Below are positions 22,520 to 29,240 of a stretch of 37,234 nt of DNA, piece by piece. The position numbers and the translations under genes were made by a program. A model generated the notes under the pieces. The model was not told where the DNA came from, ran no database searches, and was given only the letters and a program-made list of their open reading frames with translations. The number at the start of each line of letters is the position of its first letter. Position 1 is the first letter of the stretch. The DNA comes from a virus. The stretch is from the IMG/VR virus record IMGVR_UViG_3300049007_000007, positions 1 through 37,234 of that record, one strand, 5' to 3'.

Positions 22520-23024
22520 ACGCGCCCCGCGGGCCGGGTGACTTGCCGTACTCCCGGACGCTCCGGGCCCGGCGCTCAGCGGCGCGGCTCTGACGCCGGG
22601 CCTCCTCGTCCTCGTCCTCGACCAGTGTCCAGCTCTGGCCTGCCTCGATCTCGACGACGCACTCGATGACCTGGTCGGCCTTGGCCTCGGTGTCGCGCAG
22701 CGCCTGGTAGGCCTCCGTCGTGGCGAGCGTCGCAGCCGTCGTCAGGACACCCGTCGCGAGGATGGTCGTCGCCCGGTGCTTCAGGGCCTGGACGATCGCA
22801 TTCCCGACGGAGTGGTCCGGCGCCGCCATGCGCCACAGCTCGAGCTCGAGGGCCTCGGTGAGCGCTGCCATCTGGTCGAGGCGAGCCTGGGCCTCGCCCT
22901 TGCCCAGCGACGACCGCAACGCCTTCTCGATCGCCTCGCGGTGGTACTCGAGCAGCCCGCGCACGTGGCGGACGAGGTCTTCGGCCTTGAGCTCCCACGG
23001 CTCACGTTGGCGTGGTTGGGCCAT
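22518..23024 (-). CDS. Helical protein with possible membrane segment (168 aa)
   Basis: A 168-residue protein from ATG 23024. Residues 8-70 are a charged helical region, and 85-105 (HRATTILATGVLTTAATLATTEAY) are moderately hydrophobic and could be a membrane or buried helix. The C-terminus (135-168) is a highly charged Glu/Arg helix ending in a Pro/Gly tail. No known motif was found. It lies upstream of the portal but is separated from it by the plus-strand DUF2510 gene, with which it converges. It may belong to the terminase-to-portal gene run of small unknowns. Confidence 0.6.
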   Translation of the reverse strand: MAQPRQREPWELKAEDLVRHVRGLLEYHREAIEKALRSSLGKGEAQARLDQMAALTEALELELWRMAAPDHSVGNAIVQALKHRATTILATGVLTTAATLATTEAYQALRDTEAKADQVIECVVEIEAGQSWTLVEDEDEEARRQSRAAERRARSVREYGKSPGPRGA

Positions 23025-23063
23025 CGGGCGAGGCTACGGCGCTCGCTGGCGTCCCGATAGAGG

Positions 23064-23246
23064 TCAGCGCTCGCCTCGCCACGCCCGGCGGCGGTGCTCC
23101 GCCACGAGCCCGTCGTCGTCGAGCTCGACCCGCTGGCCGCATCCCGGACAGGTCCCCGACGGCTCGAACCGGTGGTGGCCGGTCCCCTCGCAGCGTCGGC
23201 TTCTCTGGCCGGGGATGGGCCGGCCGGACGGCTCGGGGTTGGTCAT
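23064..23246 (-). CDS. Small zinc-ribbon protein (60 aa)
   Basis: ATG 23246 begins a 60-residue product. Cys19, a CPGC pair at 33-36 (GTCPGCGQRVELDDDGLVAEHRR) and histidines (His24, His25, His51) form a zinc ribbon of a kind repeated in actinophages. No other domain is present and the C-terminus is basic. It may bind nucleic acid or act as a small adaptor. The frame upstream of this ATG is Arg/Pro-rich and is taken as non-coding. Confidence 0.62.
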   Translation of the reverse strand: MTNPEPSGRPIPGQRSRRCEGTGHHRFEPSGTCPGCGQRVELDDDGLVAEHRRRAWRGER

Positions 23247-23295
23247 CGGGAGGGGTCGACGTTGACCATGACCTGGGCATTCTGCCGCGGCCGGG

Positions 23296-23574
23296 TCAGA
23301 CCGGTGGCTGCACCTCGACCAGGTGGATCGGCAGGCCGCCCCACGTGGACAGCCAGAGCGTGCCACCGCGGGCGAGCTGGGCCAGCTCGATCTCGTCGAG
23401 CTGCCATGCGACGCGCAGGACCGGGGGCCCGCCGCGGCCCTCGGGGAAGGTGACGACCGCTGGGCACGGGACGACGTCGGGGCCCTCGGCCGGGCCGCCG
23501 ACCGTGACGACGCCGGCCGGGTCGGCGTCGGCCCAGAAGGCGAGCTGGGTGGGCGTGGGCTCGACGGGCCTCAT
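23296..23574 (-). CDS. Small hypothetical protein coupled to HIT gene (92 aa)
   Basis: The ATG at 23574 overlaps the stop of the HIT-domain gene (ATGA), so the two are likely translated together. The 92 residues have an acidic N-terminal half and a beta/alpha pattern (VLRVAWQLDEIELAQLARGGTLWLSTWGGLPIHLVEV, 52-88). No metal site or membrane segment is seen. The tight coupling may link it functionally to the HIT enzyme, but nothing in the sequence shows how. Function unknown. Confidence 0.65.
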   Translation of the reverse strand: MRPVEPTPTQLAFWADADPAGVVTVGGPAEGPDVVPCPAVVTFPEGRGGPPVLRVAWQLDEIELAQLARGGTLWLSTWGGLPIHLVEVQPPV

Positions 23575-23951
23575 GTCGCTCCCAGGAGCGCGGCCCAGGG
23601 CCACCGGCCGAGGCCGTCCTTGGGATTGCGAGGGATGAGGTGGACGTGCCAATGCATCACGGTCTGCGTCGCGGCCTCGCCGGCGCTGGTGATGACGTTC
23701 ACGCCGGCGGGCCCCAGGCGCCGGGCCATGATCCGGGTGACCGCGGCCACGCCGTCGGTAGTGATGGGGTCGGCCGTCAGGAACGACTCGGTGTGCACCC
23801 GGGGCACGATCAGGGTGTGGCCCTCGACGAACGGGTTGAGCGGCTGGAACGCGATCACGCTCGCGCCATCGAACGACAGGCCGCCGTCAGGCACCGCGTC
23901 ACCGATGGCGTAGGCGCAGAACGGGCACATGCGGTCGTCGGTGGTCGTCAC
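23571..23951 (-). CDS. HIT-family nucleotide hydrolase (126 aa)
   Basis: The GTG at 23951 overlaps the stop of the upstream membrane protein gene (GTGA). The 126-residue protein is a complete histidine-triad domain. It has an N-terminal CPFC pair (9-12), the nucleotide-binding region VIAFQPLNPFVEGHTLIVPRVHTESF (32-57) and the triad HWHVHLIPR with His100, His102 and His104, of which the middle histidine is the nucleophile. HIT enzymes hydrolyse or transfer nucleoside monophosphates from AMP-lysine, dinucleoside polyphosphates or related compounds. It is rare in phages and unexplained between terminase and portal genes; it could adjust nucleotide signals after infection. Confidence 0.88.
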   Translation of the reverse strand: MTTTDDRMCPFCAYAIGDAVPDGGLSFDGASVIAFQPLNPFVEGHTLIVPRVHTESFLTADPITTDGVAAVTRIMARRLGPAGVNVITSAGEAATQTVMHWHVHLIPRNPKDGLGRWPWAALLGAT

Positions 23952-24205
23952 CCGGGGGCCTCGCTCGGGTCGGTGAGGCGCTCGAGGACCAGGCCGAAGG
24001 CGCCGACGGCGATCAGGCCCCAGCCTCGGCCGAGCATGTCCCACACGCCGGCCGACATTGCGGCGAACGACCCGAGCGACATCGTGGCCGTGCGGGTCCG
24101 CCGGCCCCAGGCGGCCGCCCGCTGGCCCGCGGTCCGTGCCCGCTCGCGGACCTGGGGAGCGGTGTCGACAGCGAGCGCCCACGTGAGACGGAGCAGGTTC
24201 CTCAC
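23948..24205 (-). CDS. Small membrane protein (85 aa)
   Basis: The GTG at 24205 overlaps the stop of the preceding gene (GTGA), and the stop overlaps the HIT gene by 4 bases. Residues 44-76 (LGSFAAMSAGVWDMLGRGWGLIAVGAFGLVL) form one or two membrane segments, preceded by a basic stretch (QVRERARTAGQRAAAWGRRTR) that would face the cytoplasm. The protein ends in a short acidic tail. The coupling to its neighbours suggests a co-expressed group of four or five genes after the terminase. Function unknown. Confidence 0.65.
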   Translation of the reverse strand: MRNLLRLTWALAVDTAPQVRERARTAGQRAAAWGRRTRTATMSLGSFAAMSAGVWDMLGRGWGLIAVGAFGLVLERLTDPSEAPG

Positions 24206-24540
24206 GCGGTGCCCCGATCGATCGCCGAGAGCACCCGGTCGACCCGGGCGCGTTCGACCGCCAGGGCGTCCTCGAGGCGGGCCATCTCCCGCTCGGCCGG
24301 CCCCGGCGTGACGGCGGCCGCCAGCGCCTGCAGGGCCTCGACGGGGACCAGCAGCCCGTGGGACCGCGCCGAGGTGCCGGCCGGCGTGCGCTCGAGGATC
24401 GGGGCGCCGAACCGATCGGCGTCGAACCCGACGATCTGCTCGGCGCCGTCGTCGCCGAGCCGGCGGTACAGCACGACCCTGGCGGCGTCGAACCGGAGGG
24501 CGTCGAAGTCGTAGCCCACGTGGGCCCGCCACTCGCTCAT
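24202..24540 (-). CDS. Conserved hypothetical protein (112 aa)
   Basis: The start is set at ATG 24540 because GGAGG lies 9 bases upstream. A GTG two codons earlier (24546) overlaps the upstream stop, but its ribosome site would be too close. The N-terminal half is beta-rich (FDALRFDAARVVLYRRLGDDGAEQIVGFD, 12-40), and from residue 68 on a long helix with coiled-coil character reaches the C-terminus (PAEREMARLEDALAVERARVDRVLSAID). No catalytic residues are apparent. Similar small proteins occur after terminases in actinophages. Confidence 0.65.
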   Translation of the reverse strand: MSEWRAHVGYDFDALRFDAARVVLYRRLGDDGAEQIVGFDADRFGAPILERTPAGTSARSHGLLVPVEALQALAAAVTPGPAEREMARLEDALAVERARVDRVLSAIDRGTA

Positions 24541-24542
24541 CC

Positions 24543-24911
24543 TCACGCACCTCCGGTGGTCACGCGGGTCGGGTCGGGCCGCTCGACGTCGTCGTCCTCG
24601 GCGAACTCATCGGGCCGGTAGACGAGCGCCTGGTCGAAGCCCTCGGCGACCGTGACCGCGACGCCCGGCAGGCGCGTGGTCAGCTCCTGCTCGAGGTCGG
24701 CAATCTCGGCGTCGCTCAGGTGCCCGCTGGTCACGAGCACGAGGGTGTCGCCGGGCTGCACCACCACACCGTTCTGCAGCGACAGCTTGACCTCGACTTC
24801 GGCCCGTCCACGCCGGGTCGACGGGGGTGGCATCGGAGGCGGCCCGGACTTCACGACGGGCGGCGGCGCGTAGCCGCCAGGGATGTGCGGGTTCGGGGGC
24901 GTGGTGGTCAC
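24543..24911 (-). CDS. Hypothetical protein after terminase (122 aa)
   Basis: The GTG at 24911 overlaps the terminase stop (GTGA). The first 35 residues are Pro-rich and probably disordered. Residues 38-98 form a compact alpha/beta unit (AEVEVKLSLQNGVVVQPGDTLVLVTSGHLSDAEIADLEQELTTRLPGVAVTVAEGFDQALVY). The alternating pattern of strand, loop, strand, helix, strand is ordinary and no active site is evident. The C-terminal tail is acidic. Function unknown, but it is reliably coding and coupled to the terminase. Confidence 0.65.
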   Translation of the reverse strand: MTTTPPNPHIPGGYAPPPVVKSGPPPMPPPSTRRGRAEVEVKLSLQNGVVVQPGDTLVLVTSGHLSDAEIADLEQELTTRLPGVAVTVAEGFDQALVYRPDEFAEDDDVERPDPTRVTTGGA

Positions 24912-26407
24912 ATCAACCTCACTCGGGGTCGGGCGCCCAGGTCGCACTCCGCGACCACGTAGCGCATGCCGTCGCAGCCGTGGTCGTCGACCTTGAGCGG
25001 CTGGTCCTTACTGGGCTTCCCGTCCGGCGCCGGCGCCCAGATGTAGCCGGGGATCTCCTCGGCCGTGCTGGCGGGCTTCTTGGCGTCGACGAGCTCGGGG
25101 TCCCGCTCGACCACGGCGTCGCGGACGAGGAACAGGCGGGGCTTGCCGTCGCCGGCGGGCCGCAGGCGGGCCATGACGGCCTCGATCCCGTCCTTGACCG
25201 TCTTCGTGGCCGCAACGGTCGAGAGGCCGAGGTGCCGCTCGAGCGTGGCCCGGTCCTCGGCGTCGTGGTCGCAGATCACCGCCCGAGGCCGTGGCTCGAT
25301 CCACTCGCGGCGGCCGGCGGCCACCGCGTCCTTGATGTCCTCGCCCGGCACCTGGGCGACGCCCTTCACGGGGCGGGTCACGGCGGCGAGCGCGTCCTTG
25401 GCGTGGTCCTCGACCAGGCGACGGGTCCGGTAGATCTCGCGGTACAGGTAGAGCCGGCCGTCGGGGTCCTCGGCCCACCACTGGATCACGGTCGGGTTCG
25501 TGAACCCGAAGTCGACGGACCACCAGCGGGTCCAGTGCTTCGGGATGTAGAAGCGGTCGACCAGGTGGATGGCGGGGTCGTAGCCCTCGTAGATGACGCC
25601 CTCGGCGGCCACCCAGAGGCCGCGGCGCAGGCGGGCGTGGCGGACGCCCGTGAGCTTGTCGAGCTTGCCCTCGACGTAGTCGACGCCGGCGGGGGTGAGC
25701 TGGCCGGCGTCGTCGAAGAGAATCGGGTTGTCCTCGTGGCGAGACTCGAGCATCACGGTGTCGCCGCGATCCGATCGGACCTTGAGCCAGTGCGTGGGCA
25801 CGTCCGGGTTCGTGTCGGCGATCAGCTGCTGGAAGCTGACCTTCCCGTTGCGGAGCCGGGTGGTGAGCGCTTCCCAGTCCGTGGTGGTGAGCTCGATCGC
25901 CTCCTGGACGTAGATGGCGTCGTACTCGGACGACATGACCCGGGTCGCCCGGTCCATGCCACCGATCATCACGGCGGACCCGTTGTTGTAGCGGTACTGC
26001 GGGGGCTCCTCGGACGACCCGCCGTAGAACACGACGCTGCCGTTGGCGAGCAGCTCGGGCACGACGTGCTCGCGCCAGGTCACGAGGGCGGTGGAGCCGA
26101 GGCTGGCGAGCGTCTTGCGGACGATGAGGCCACGCATGCCGGGGTTGAGGAGGGCGAGCATGTTGAGCTTCTCGAGGCAGGCTCGGCTCTTGCCGGTGCC
26201 GGCCGGGCCCGAGACGAGGACCTCGGGGCGCCGGTCGTGCCAGAGCGCTCGGCATGCGCCGCGGGGTGCGTAGCTGTGGACGAGCTCGGCGGTGTCGGTC
26301 ACGTACGCCGGGCCTCGATCGCGGCCTGCTGCGCTCGGCGGCGGAGCCAGCGTCCGACCCGGCAGGTCGGGCGGGAGCACCTCGTCGGGCCGGATCGGCG
26401 GGGTCAT
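24908..26407 (-). CDS. terL: Terminase large subunit (499 aa)
   Basis: This protein is the packaging motor and headful nuclease that pumps DNA into the prohead through the portal. The N-terminal ATPase has Walker A GPAGTGKS (67-74), Walker B ending in catalytic Glu169 (AIYVQEA) and motif III ADTNP (197-201). The RNase H-like nuclease has Asp299 (SVDFGFTNP), Asp380/Asp382 (VICDHDAEDR) and DDHGCDGMRY (474-483). The start ATG at 26407 has no ribosome site, and the 226 bases before it hold inverted repeats. The gene is not directly coupled to the small subunit, because an unknown gene lies between them. Confidence 0.95.
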   Translation of the reverse strand: MTPPIRPDEVLPPDLPGRTLAPPPSAAGRDRGPAYVTDTAELVHSYAPRGACRALWHDRRPEVLVSGPAGTGKSRACLEKLNMLALLNPGMRGLIVRKTLASLGSTALVTWREHVVPELLANGSVVFYGGSSEEPPQYRYNNGSAVMIGGMDRATRVMSSEYDAIYVQEAIELTTTDWEALTTRLRNGKVSFQQLIADTNPDVPTHWLKVRSDRGDTVMLESRHEDNPILFDDAGQLTPAGVDYVEGKLDKLTGVRHARLRRGLWVAAEGVIYEGYDPAIHLVDRFYIPKHWTRWWSVDFGFTNPTVIQWWAEDPDGRLYLYREIYRTRRLVEDHAKDALAAVTRPVKGVAQVPGEDIKDAVAAGRREWIEPRPRAVICDHDAEDRATLERHLGLSTVAATKTVKDGIEAVMARLRPAGDGKPRLFLVRDAVVERDPELVDAKKPASTAEEIPGYIWAPAPDGKPSKDQPLKVDDHGCDGMRYVVAECDLGARPRVRLM

Positions 26408-26456
26408 CTGGGGCCGCCCGGGCGCCGCCGGTCATCACGAGCGGCGATGGCCGGCG

Positions 26457-26537
26457 TGCATATCCGGGGGCGTATGCAGGCCGGGTGCTGGGTCGATGCG
26501 CCCGGTTTCATGCAGAGCCGTGCATGGAATCTGCATA
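26457..26537. repeat. TGCAT-type inverted repeat cluster before terL
   Basis: The 226-base gap at 26408-26633 contains no convincing gene. In it are five TGCAT/ATGCA words, at 26457, 26474, 26510, 26521 and 26532. They form TGCATA-N10-TATGCA (26457-26478) and CATGCA-N6-TGCATG (26509-26526), plus a single TGCATA (26532-26537). A small CGGCG/CGCCG stem lies at about 26592-26604. The location between terminase genes makes a packaging site (pac/cos) or an operator plausible. Confidence 0.6.
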
Positions 26538-26633
26538 GCGCTCTGACCTGCGGGGACGCGTCAGAACAACTTGACAGAATGAGCGATCCCGGCGTTACGC
26601 CGCTCTCCCCCATCGCCGCCGCCGATAGCCGCG

Positions 26634-27218
26634 TCACGGAGCACCCGCGGTGTGGTTGGGGTCCACGAGCGCCATCGGGAGGGTGACGATCCCGAGGCGT
26701 CCCTCCGCCGTCACCTGGTGGACGTGGGGCTCCGGGTCGAGACAGGCCGGGCAGCCGTCAGGGTAGGTCGCCCACTGGTCTCCGTCGGGGTCGACAGCCA
26801 GCCTCCACCCGGACGGCAGGTCCTGCCACTCGACCTTCGCTCCGGGCGCCTCTCCGGCCCGCTCGCGAGCGGGCACCGAGCGCTCGTCATCGACGACGAC
26901 GGGCCGGCCGTAGAAGGTCGCCGCCAGCGAGCCCGCGGGCACGACCTCGAAGCGCACCCGCTCCCCTACCGGCTCGGCCGGCGCCAGCGGGTAGGTGGCG
27001 CGCAGCTCGTCCCGCTCGGCCGCGGTGACGTAGAGCGGCTCGGCGCGCTCCTCGGCGATCAGCAGCCGGGCCCGCCAGTAGGCGGCGTAGCGGTCCGCCG
27101 GCGTCCGGGTCGGCGTCCGGGCGAGCAGCAGCGCCGCGGCGATCGCGTCGCCCCGGCGCCGGCGGACGTCTGCCAGGAGGTCGCCGATGTCGGCGAGGGT
27201 CCACGAGACGTCGCTCAC
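26634..27218 (-). CDS. Unknown protein between small and large terminase genes (194 aa)
   Basis: The GTG at 27218 overlaps the stop of the small subunit gene (GTGA). The N-terminus (VSWTLADIGDLLADVRRRRGDAIAAALLLART) and residues 44-70 (YAAYWRARLLIAEERAEPLYVTAAERDEL) are helical. A beta-rich domain follows (RVRFEVVPAGSLAATFYGRPVVVDDERS), and the C-terminal section carries CPACLDPEPHVHQV (156-169), a CxxC plus two His that could bind zinc. The rest is unremarkable. It may be a packaging accessory from its position between the terminase subunits, but no relative is recognised. Confidence 0.7.
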   Translation of the reverse strand: MSDVSWTLADIGDLLADVRRRRGDAIAAALLLARTPTRTPADRYAAYWRARLLIAEERAEPLYVTAAERDELRATYPLAPAEPVGERVRFEVVPAGSLAATFYGRPVVVDDERSVPARERAGEAPGAKVEWQDLPSGWRLAVDPDGDQWATYPDGCPACLDPEPHVHQVTAEGRLGIVTLPMALVDPNHTAGAP

Positions 27219-27688
27219 CGGAGCTGGTCCAGGTCGACGCCCTCGACGTGGAACGTCACCACGCCGGTCGTGTTCAGCTTCACCGGCGAGTCGAGGCCCT
27301 CGAGCCGGGCCCGGCGCTCCATGATCCGCACGACCCGGTCGATCGCCTGCAGGGTCGGCCCGTCGTCCTCGAGCGCCTGGCCGGTCTCGTCCTGGACGAT
27401 CTTCCCGTGCGAAACGGTGATGTGCTTCCGGGTCATCACGTCCCACGCGGTCGCCTGCAGGGCGTCGAGCCGGGCGAGCTCGAGCTGGCGGAGTGTCTCG
27501 ACGGCTTCGGCCTGGTCGCGCAGGTGCTGCTCGATCGCCCGGCCGAGGTCCTGGCAGGCGGCCGCCGGCGTCGAGTAGCCGAGGGCCTCGGCGATGTGCG
27601 CCCAGGACTTCCCCTCGAGGCGCATCTGGGCGGCCTGGGTGCGGCGCTGGGCGATCTGGGGGCGCTGGGCCTTCTTCGGTCGGGCCAT
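27215..27688 (-). CDS. terS: Terminase small subunit (157 aa)
   Basis: ATG 27688 has GAGGA about 9 bases upstream. The basic N-terminus (MARPKKAQRPQIAQRRTQ) precedes a helix-turn-helix (AQMRLEGKSWAHIAEALGYSTPAAACQDLGRAI, about 20-52). The middle is a long helix (LRQLELARLDALQATAWDV) and the C-terminus carries a second helical stretch (IDRVVRIMERRARLEGLD), as in terS-like proteins that form rings on the packaging site. The gene comes first in the packaging module. It recognises the start of packaging and hands DNA to the large subunit. Size and layout match the family. Confidence 0.82.
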   Translation of the reverse strand: MARPKKAQRPQIAQRRTQAAQMRLEGKSWAHIAEALGYSTPAAACQDLGRAIEQHLRDQAEAVETLRQLELARLDALQATAWDVMTRKHITVSHGKIVQDETGQALEDDGPTLQAIDRVVRIMERRARLEGLDSPVKLNTTGVVTFHVEGVDLDQLR

Positions 27689-27691
27689 CGC

Positions 27692-27751
27692 TCACGTTCC
27701 TCGTGGGCTCACGTACGCCGTGATGGTCGGGGCGGTGTGGGGCGCGGTCAT
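27692..27751 (-). CDS. Possible coupling micro-ORF (19 aa)
   Basis: A 19-codon frame (MTAPHTAPTITAYVSPRGT) begins with an ATG overlapping the stop of the HTH gene (ATGA) and ends 3 bases before the terminase small subunit ATG. It may keep ribosomes moving between the two genes rather than make a functional peptide. The terminase gene has its own GAGGA site inside this ORF, so the ORF may be incidental. Confidence 0.25.
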   Translation of the reverse strand: MTAPHTAPTITAYVSPRGT

Positions 27752-28032
27752 GGGGCTTCGGGGTGGCCGAGGGTGATGCCGTCGATGTCGGGGTCGAGGT
27801 CGGCCCAGTGGGGCCAGATGTCGAGGGGGTGGAGGCCGACGCGGCAGGCCCAGATGTCGGCTTGGCGGGCGGTGAGGCCGCAGGTGCGGTAGCGGCGGAT
27901 CCAGCGTCGGGTGATGCCGACGGCGAGGTGGAGGCTCTTGGTGTCGGCGGGGTTGATGCCGAGGCGTCGGGCGAGGTCGGCGACGGCGAAGGGGCGGGGT
28001 GTGGGGCCGAGGGGCCAGCCGGAGCGCGTCAT
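27748..28032 (-). CDS. Small HTH-type protein (94 aa)
   Basis: ATG 28032 overlaps the stop of the replication gene (ATGA) and has GAGG 7 bases upstream. Residues 15-48 (FAVADLARRLGINPADTKSLHLAVGITRRWIRRY) form a helix-turn-helix. The second part (LTARQADIWACRVGLHPLDIWPHW, 53-76) has the pattern seen in actinophage HTH proteins, where the second helical pair ends in a W-x-x-W element. It is probably a DNA-binding regulator or replication accessory. It sits between the putative initiator and the packaging genes. Confidence 0.7.
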   Translation of the reverse strand: MTRSGWPLGPTPRPFAVADLARRLGINPADTKSLHLAVGITRRWIRRYRTCGLTARQADIWACRVGLHPLDIWPHWADLDPDIDGITLGHPEAP

Positions 28033-29042
28033 GTGCCGTCCTCGGGTGTGGGGTGGAGGGCGTTGCGGGCGTCGGCGATGCCGGCGAGGTTGCGCTGGGG
28101 GTCGGGGGGCTGGCGTGGGTCGGTGGGGCCGGGCATGGCGCCGATGCCGGGCATGAAGGGCGTGCCGTCTGTGGTGGTGCGCTCGGGCTCGGGCGGCTGG
28201 GCGCCGTTGGGTGGGCCGGGTGGTTCGAGGAGGTCGGCGAGCTGGGTCGGGGTGAGGGCGGGGTTGGCGAGTAGGTGGCCGTGGCCGGCCTGGTGGTGGT
28301 CGGCGAGCTTGCCGCGGCGGGTGGCGTCGCGGTGTCGGCGTGCGTTGTGGCGGCTGGGGTTCCGGTCGAGTTCGCGGTCGACGAGGAGCTCGACGGCGAC
28401 GGCGAGGCGTTCTTGGCGGTCGTCTGCGGTTCGGACTGGGTTGTCCACAGCGGCCGCCGGCTGGGCGGTGCCGCGTGAGTTACCAGGCTGCTTGTTGTCA
28501 GCATCTGCGTAGGTGGGAGGTGGGAGGAGGGAGGAGGGAGGTTCGGACTGCTGGTCCGGACTGGTGGTCGGAACTGGTAGTTCCAACTGGTGTGACGTGC
28601 GCATTCGCTGTGCTTCGGGGTGCGGCTGGCACCTCGGGCTGTCCCAGACGCTGGCTGGGATGTGCTGCACGGCGATGAGCCGCAGCTGGCGGCTCTGGAT
28701 GGCTCGCCAGGCGTTCCACATGCCGGCGAGCAGGTTCTTGTTCTTGAGCACGGTCCTGATGTCGTGCTTGACGAACGTGCGGATGAGCAGCTCGTCGGTG
28801 TGCCGGTCGACGACCACGAAGCGGCTGGCTTCGAGCTCGTCGATGGCAGCCTCGATGCTGTCGAGGGTGGTGTCGACGGCCAGCCGGGCCCACCTCTGCG
28901 GGAGGTAGTCGAGCAGGCCGATGAGGGTGAGCTTGGGCTGGCTGAGCAGCAGCGCGTACGCGCGTTGGGCGGCGCCGCCGAGCGCGAGCCAGTCCTGGTC
29001 GTCCCAGATGGTGACGAGCAGGAGCCCGTGGTCTCGGGGCAT
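28029..29042 (-). CDS. Putative replication initiator / primosome-type protein (337 aa)
   Basis: The 337-residue protein starts at ATG 29042. Residues 7-120 look like the winged-helix domain of phage replication organisers (LLLVTIWDDQDWLALGGAAQRAYALLLSQPKLTLIGLLDYLPQRWARLA; IDELEASRFVVVDRHTDELLIRTFVKHD). The rest is long, disordered and rich in Pro, Gln, His and Arg. Codon choice in the second half is C-rich. Within it, at 28512-28592, are four 7-base and four 13-base tandem repeats. Lambda O and similar initiators also carry their origin iterons inside the coding sequence. Origin binding is an inference; no helicase or primase motif is present. Confidence 0.62.
   Translation of the reverse strand: MPRDHGLLLVTIWDDQDWLALGGAAQRAYALLLSQPKLTLIGLLDYLPQRWARLAVDTTLDSIEAAIDELEASRFVVVDRHTDELLIRTFVKHDIRTVLKNKNLLAGMWNAWRAIQSRQLRLIAVQHIPASVWDSPRCQPHPEAQRMRTSHQLELPVPTTSPDQQSEPPSSLLPPPTYADADNKQPGNSRGTAQPAAAVDNPVRTADDRQERLAVAVELLVDRELDRNPSRHNARRHRDATRRGKLADHHQAGHGHLLANPALTPTQLADLLEPPGPPNGAQPPEPERTTTDGTPFMPGIGAMPGPTDPRQPPDPQRNLAGIADARNALHPTPEDGT
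28512..28592. repeat. Tandem repeats inside the replication gene, candidate origin
   Basis: On the plus strand 28512-28539 holds GGTGGGA twice and then GGAGGGA twice (a G-run array that could form a G-quadruplex). From 28541 to 28592 there are four consecutive 13-base units: GTTCGGACTGCTG, GTCCGGACTGGTG, GTCGGAACTGGTA and GTTCCAACTGGTG (9 to 11 of 13 matches between neighbours). A tract of direct repeats beside a purine-rich block inside an initiator-like gene is the layout of an iteron origin. Confidence 0.6.
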
Positions 29043-29240
29043 CTAGAGGGTGTCCCCGCGGTTGCGGCCCGCGACCCTGCGGGGCGGCCGCGGTGTGCCG
29101 GCCGTGGGGTCGGCGCCGGATCCGACGTCGGGGAGGTCGGCGGCGTCCCACCGGTCGATCTCGTCGCGGCGGTGCCAGTGCTTCGGGCGCCGCTTGCCCT
29201 TCGGCCTGTGCGGGCTGCGGCCCTTCTGTCGACGGCCCAT
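29043..29240 (-). CDS. Small basic protein (65 aa)
   Basis: The ATG at 29240 overlaps the stop of the zinc-finger gene (TGATG) and has GGAGG 8 bases upstream. The first 26 residues (MGRRQKGRSPHRPKGKRRPKHWHRRD) are extremely basic and probably bind nucleic acid. The rest is Pro/Gly-rich and ends in RPPRRVAGRNRGDTL. It lies just upstream of the replication gene and may bind DNA or RNA non-specifically. The TAG stop is immediately followed by the ATG of the replication gene. Confidence 0.6.
   Translation of the reverse strand: MGRRQKGRSPHRPKGKRRPKHWHRRDEIDRWDAADLPDVGSGADPTAGTPRPPRRVAGRNRGDTL

Noticed and set aside
26571-26599. Consensus -35 TTGACA on the plus strand with a weak -10
   Set aside because: No plus-strand gene lies downstream and the -10 candidates (GTTACG or TTACGC) are poor; probably chance or part of another element.
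26404-26637. A 77-codon minus-strand frame in the gap between the unknown terminase-module gene and terL
   Set aside because: It overlaps the inverted repeats and the terL start, has no ribosome site, and the product has no domain-like pattern.
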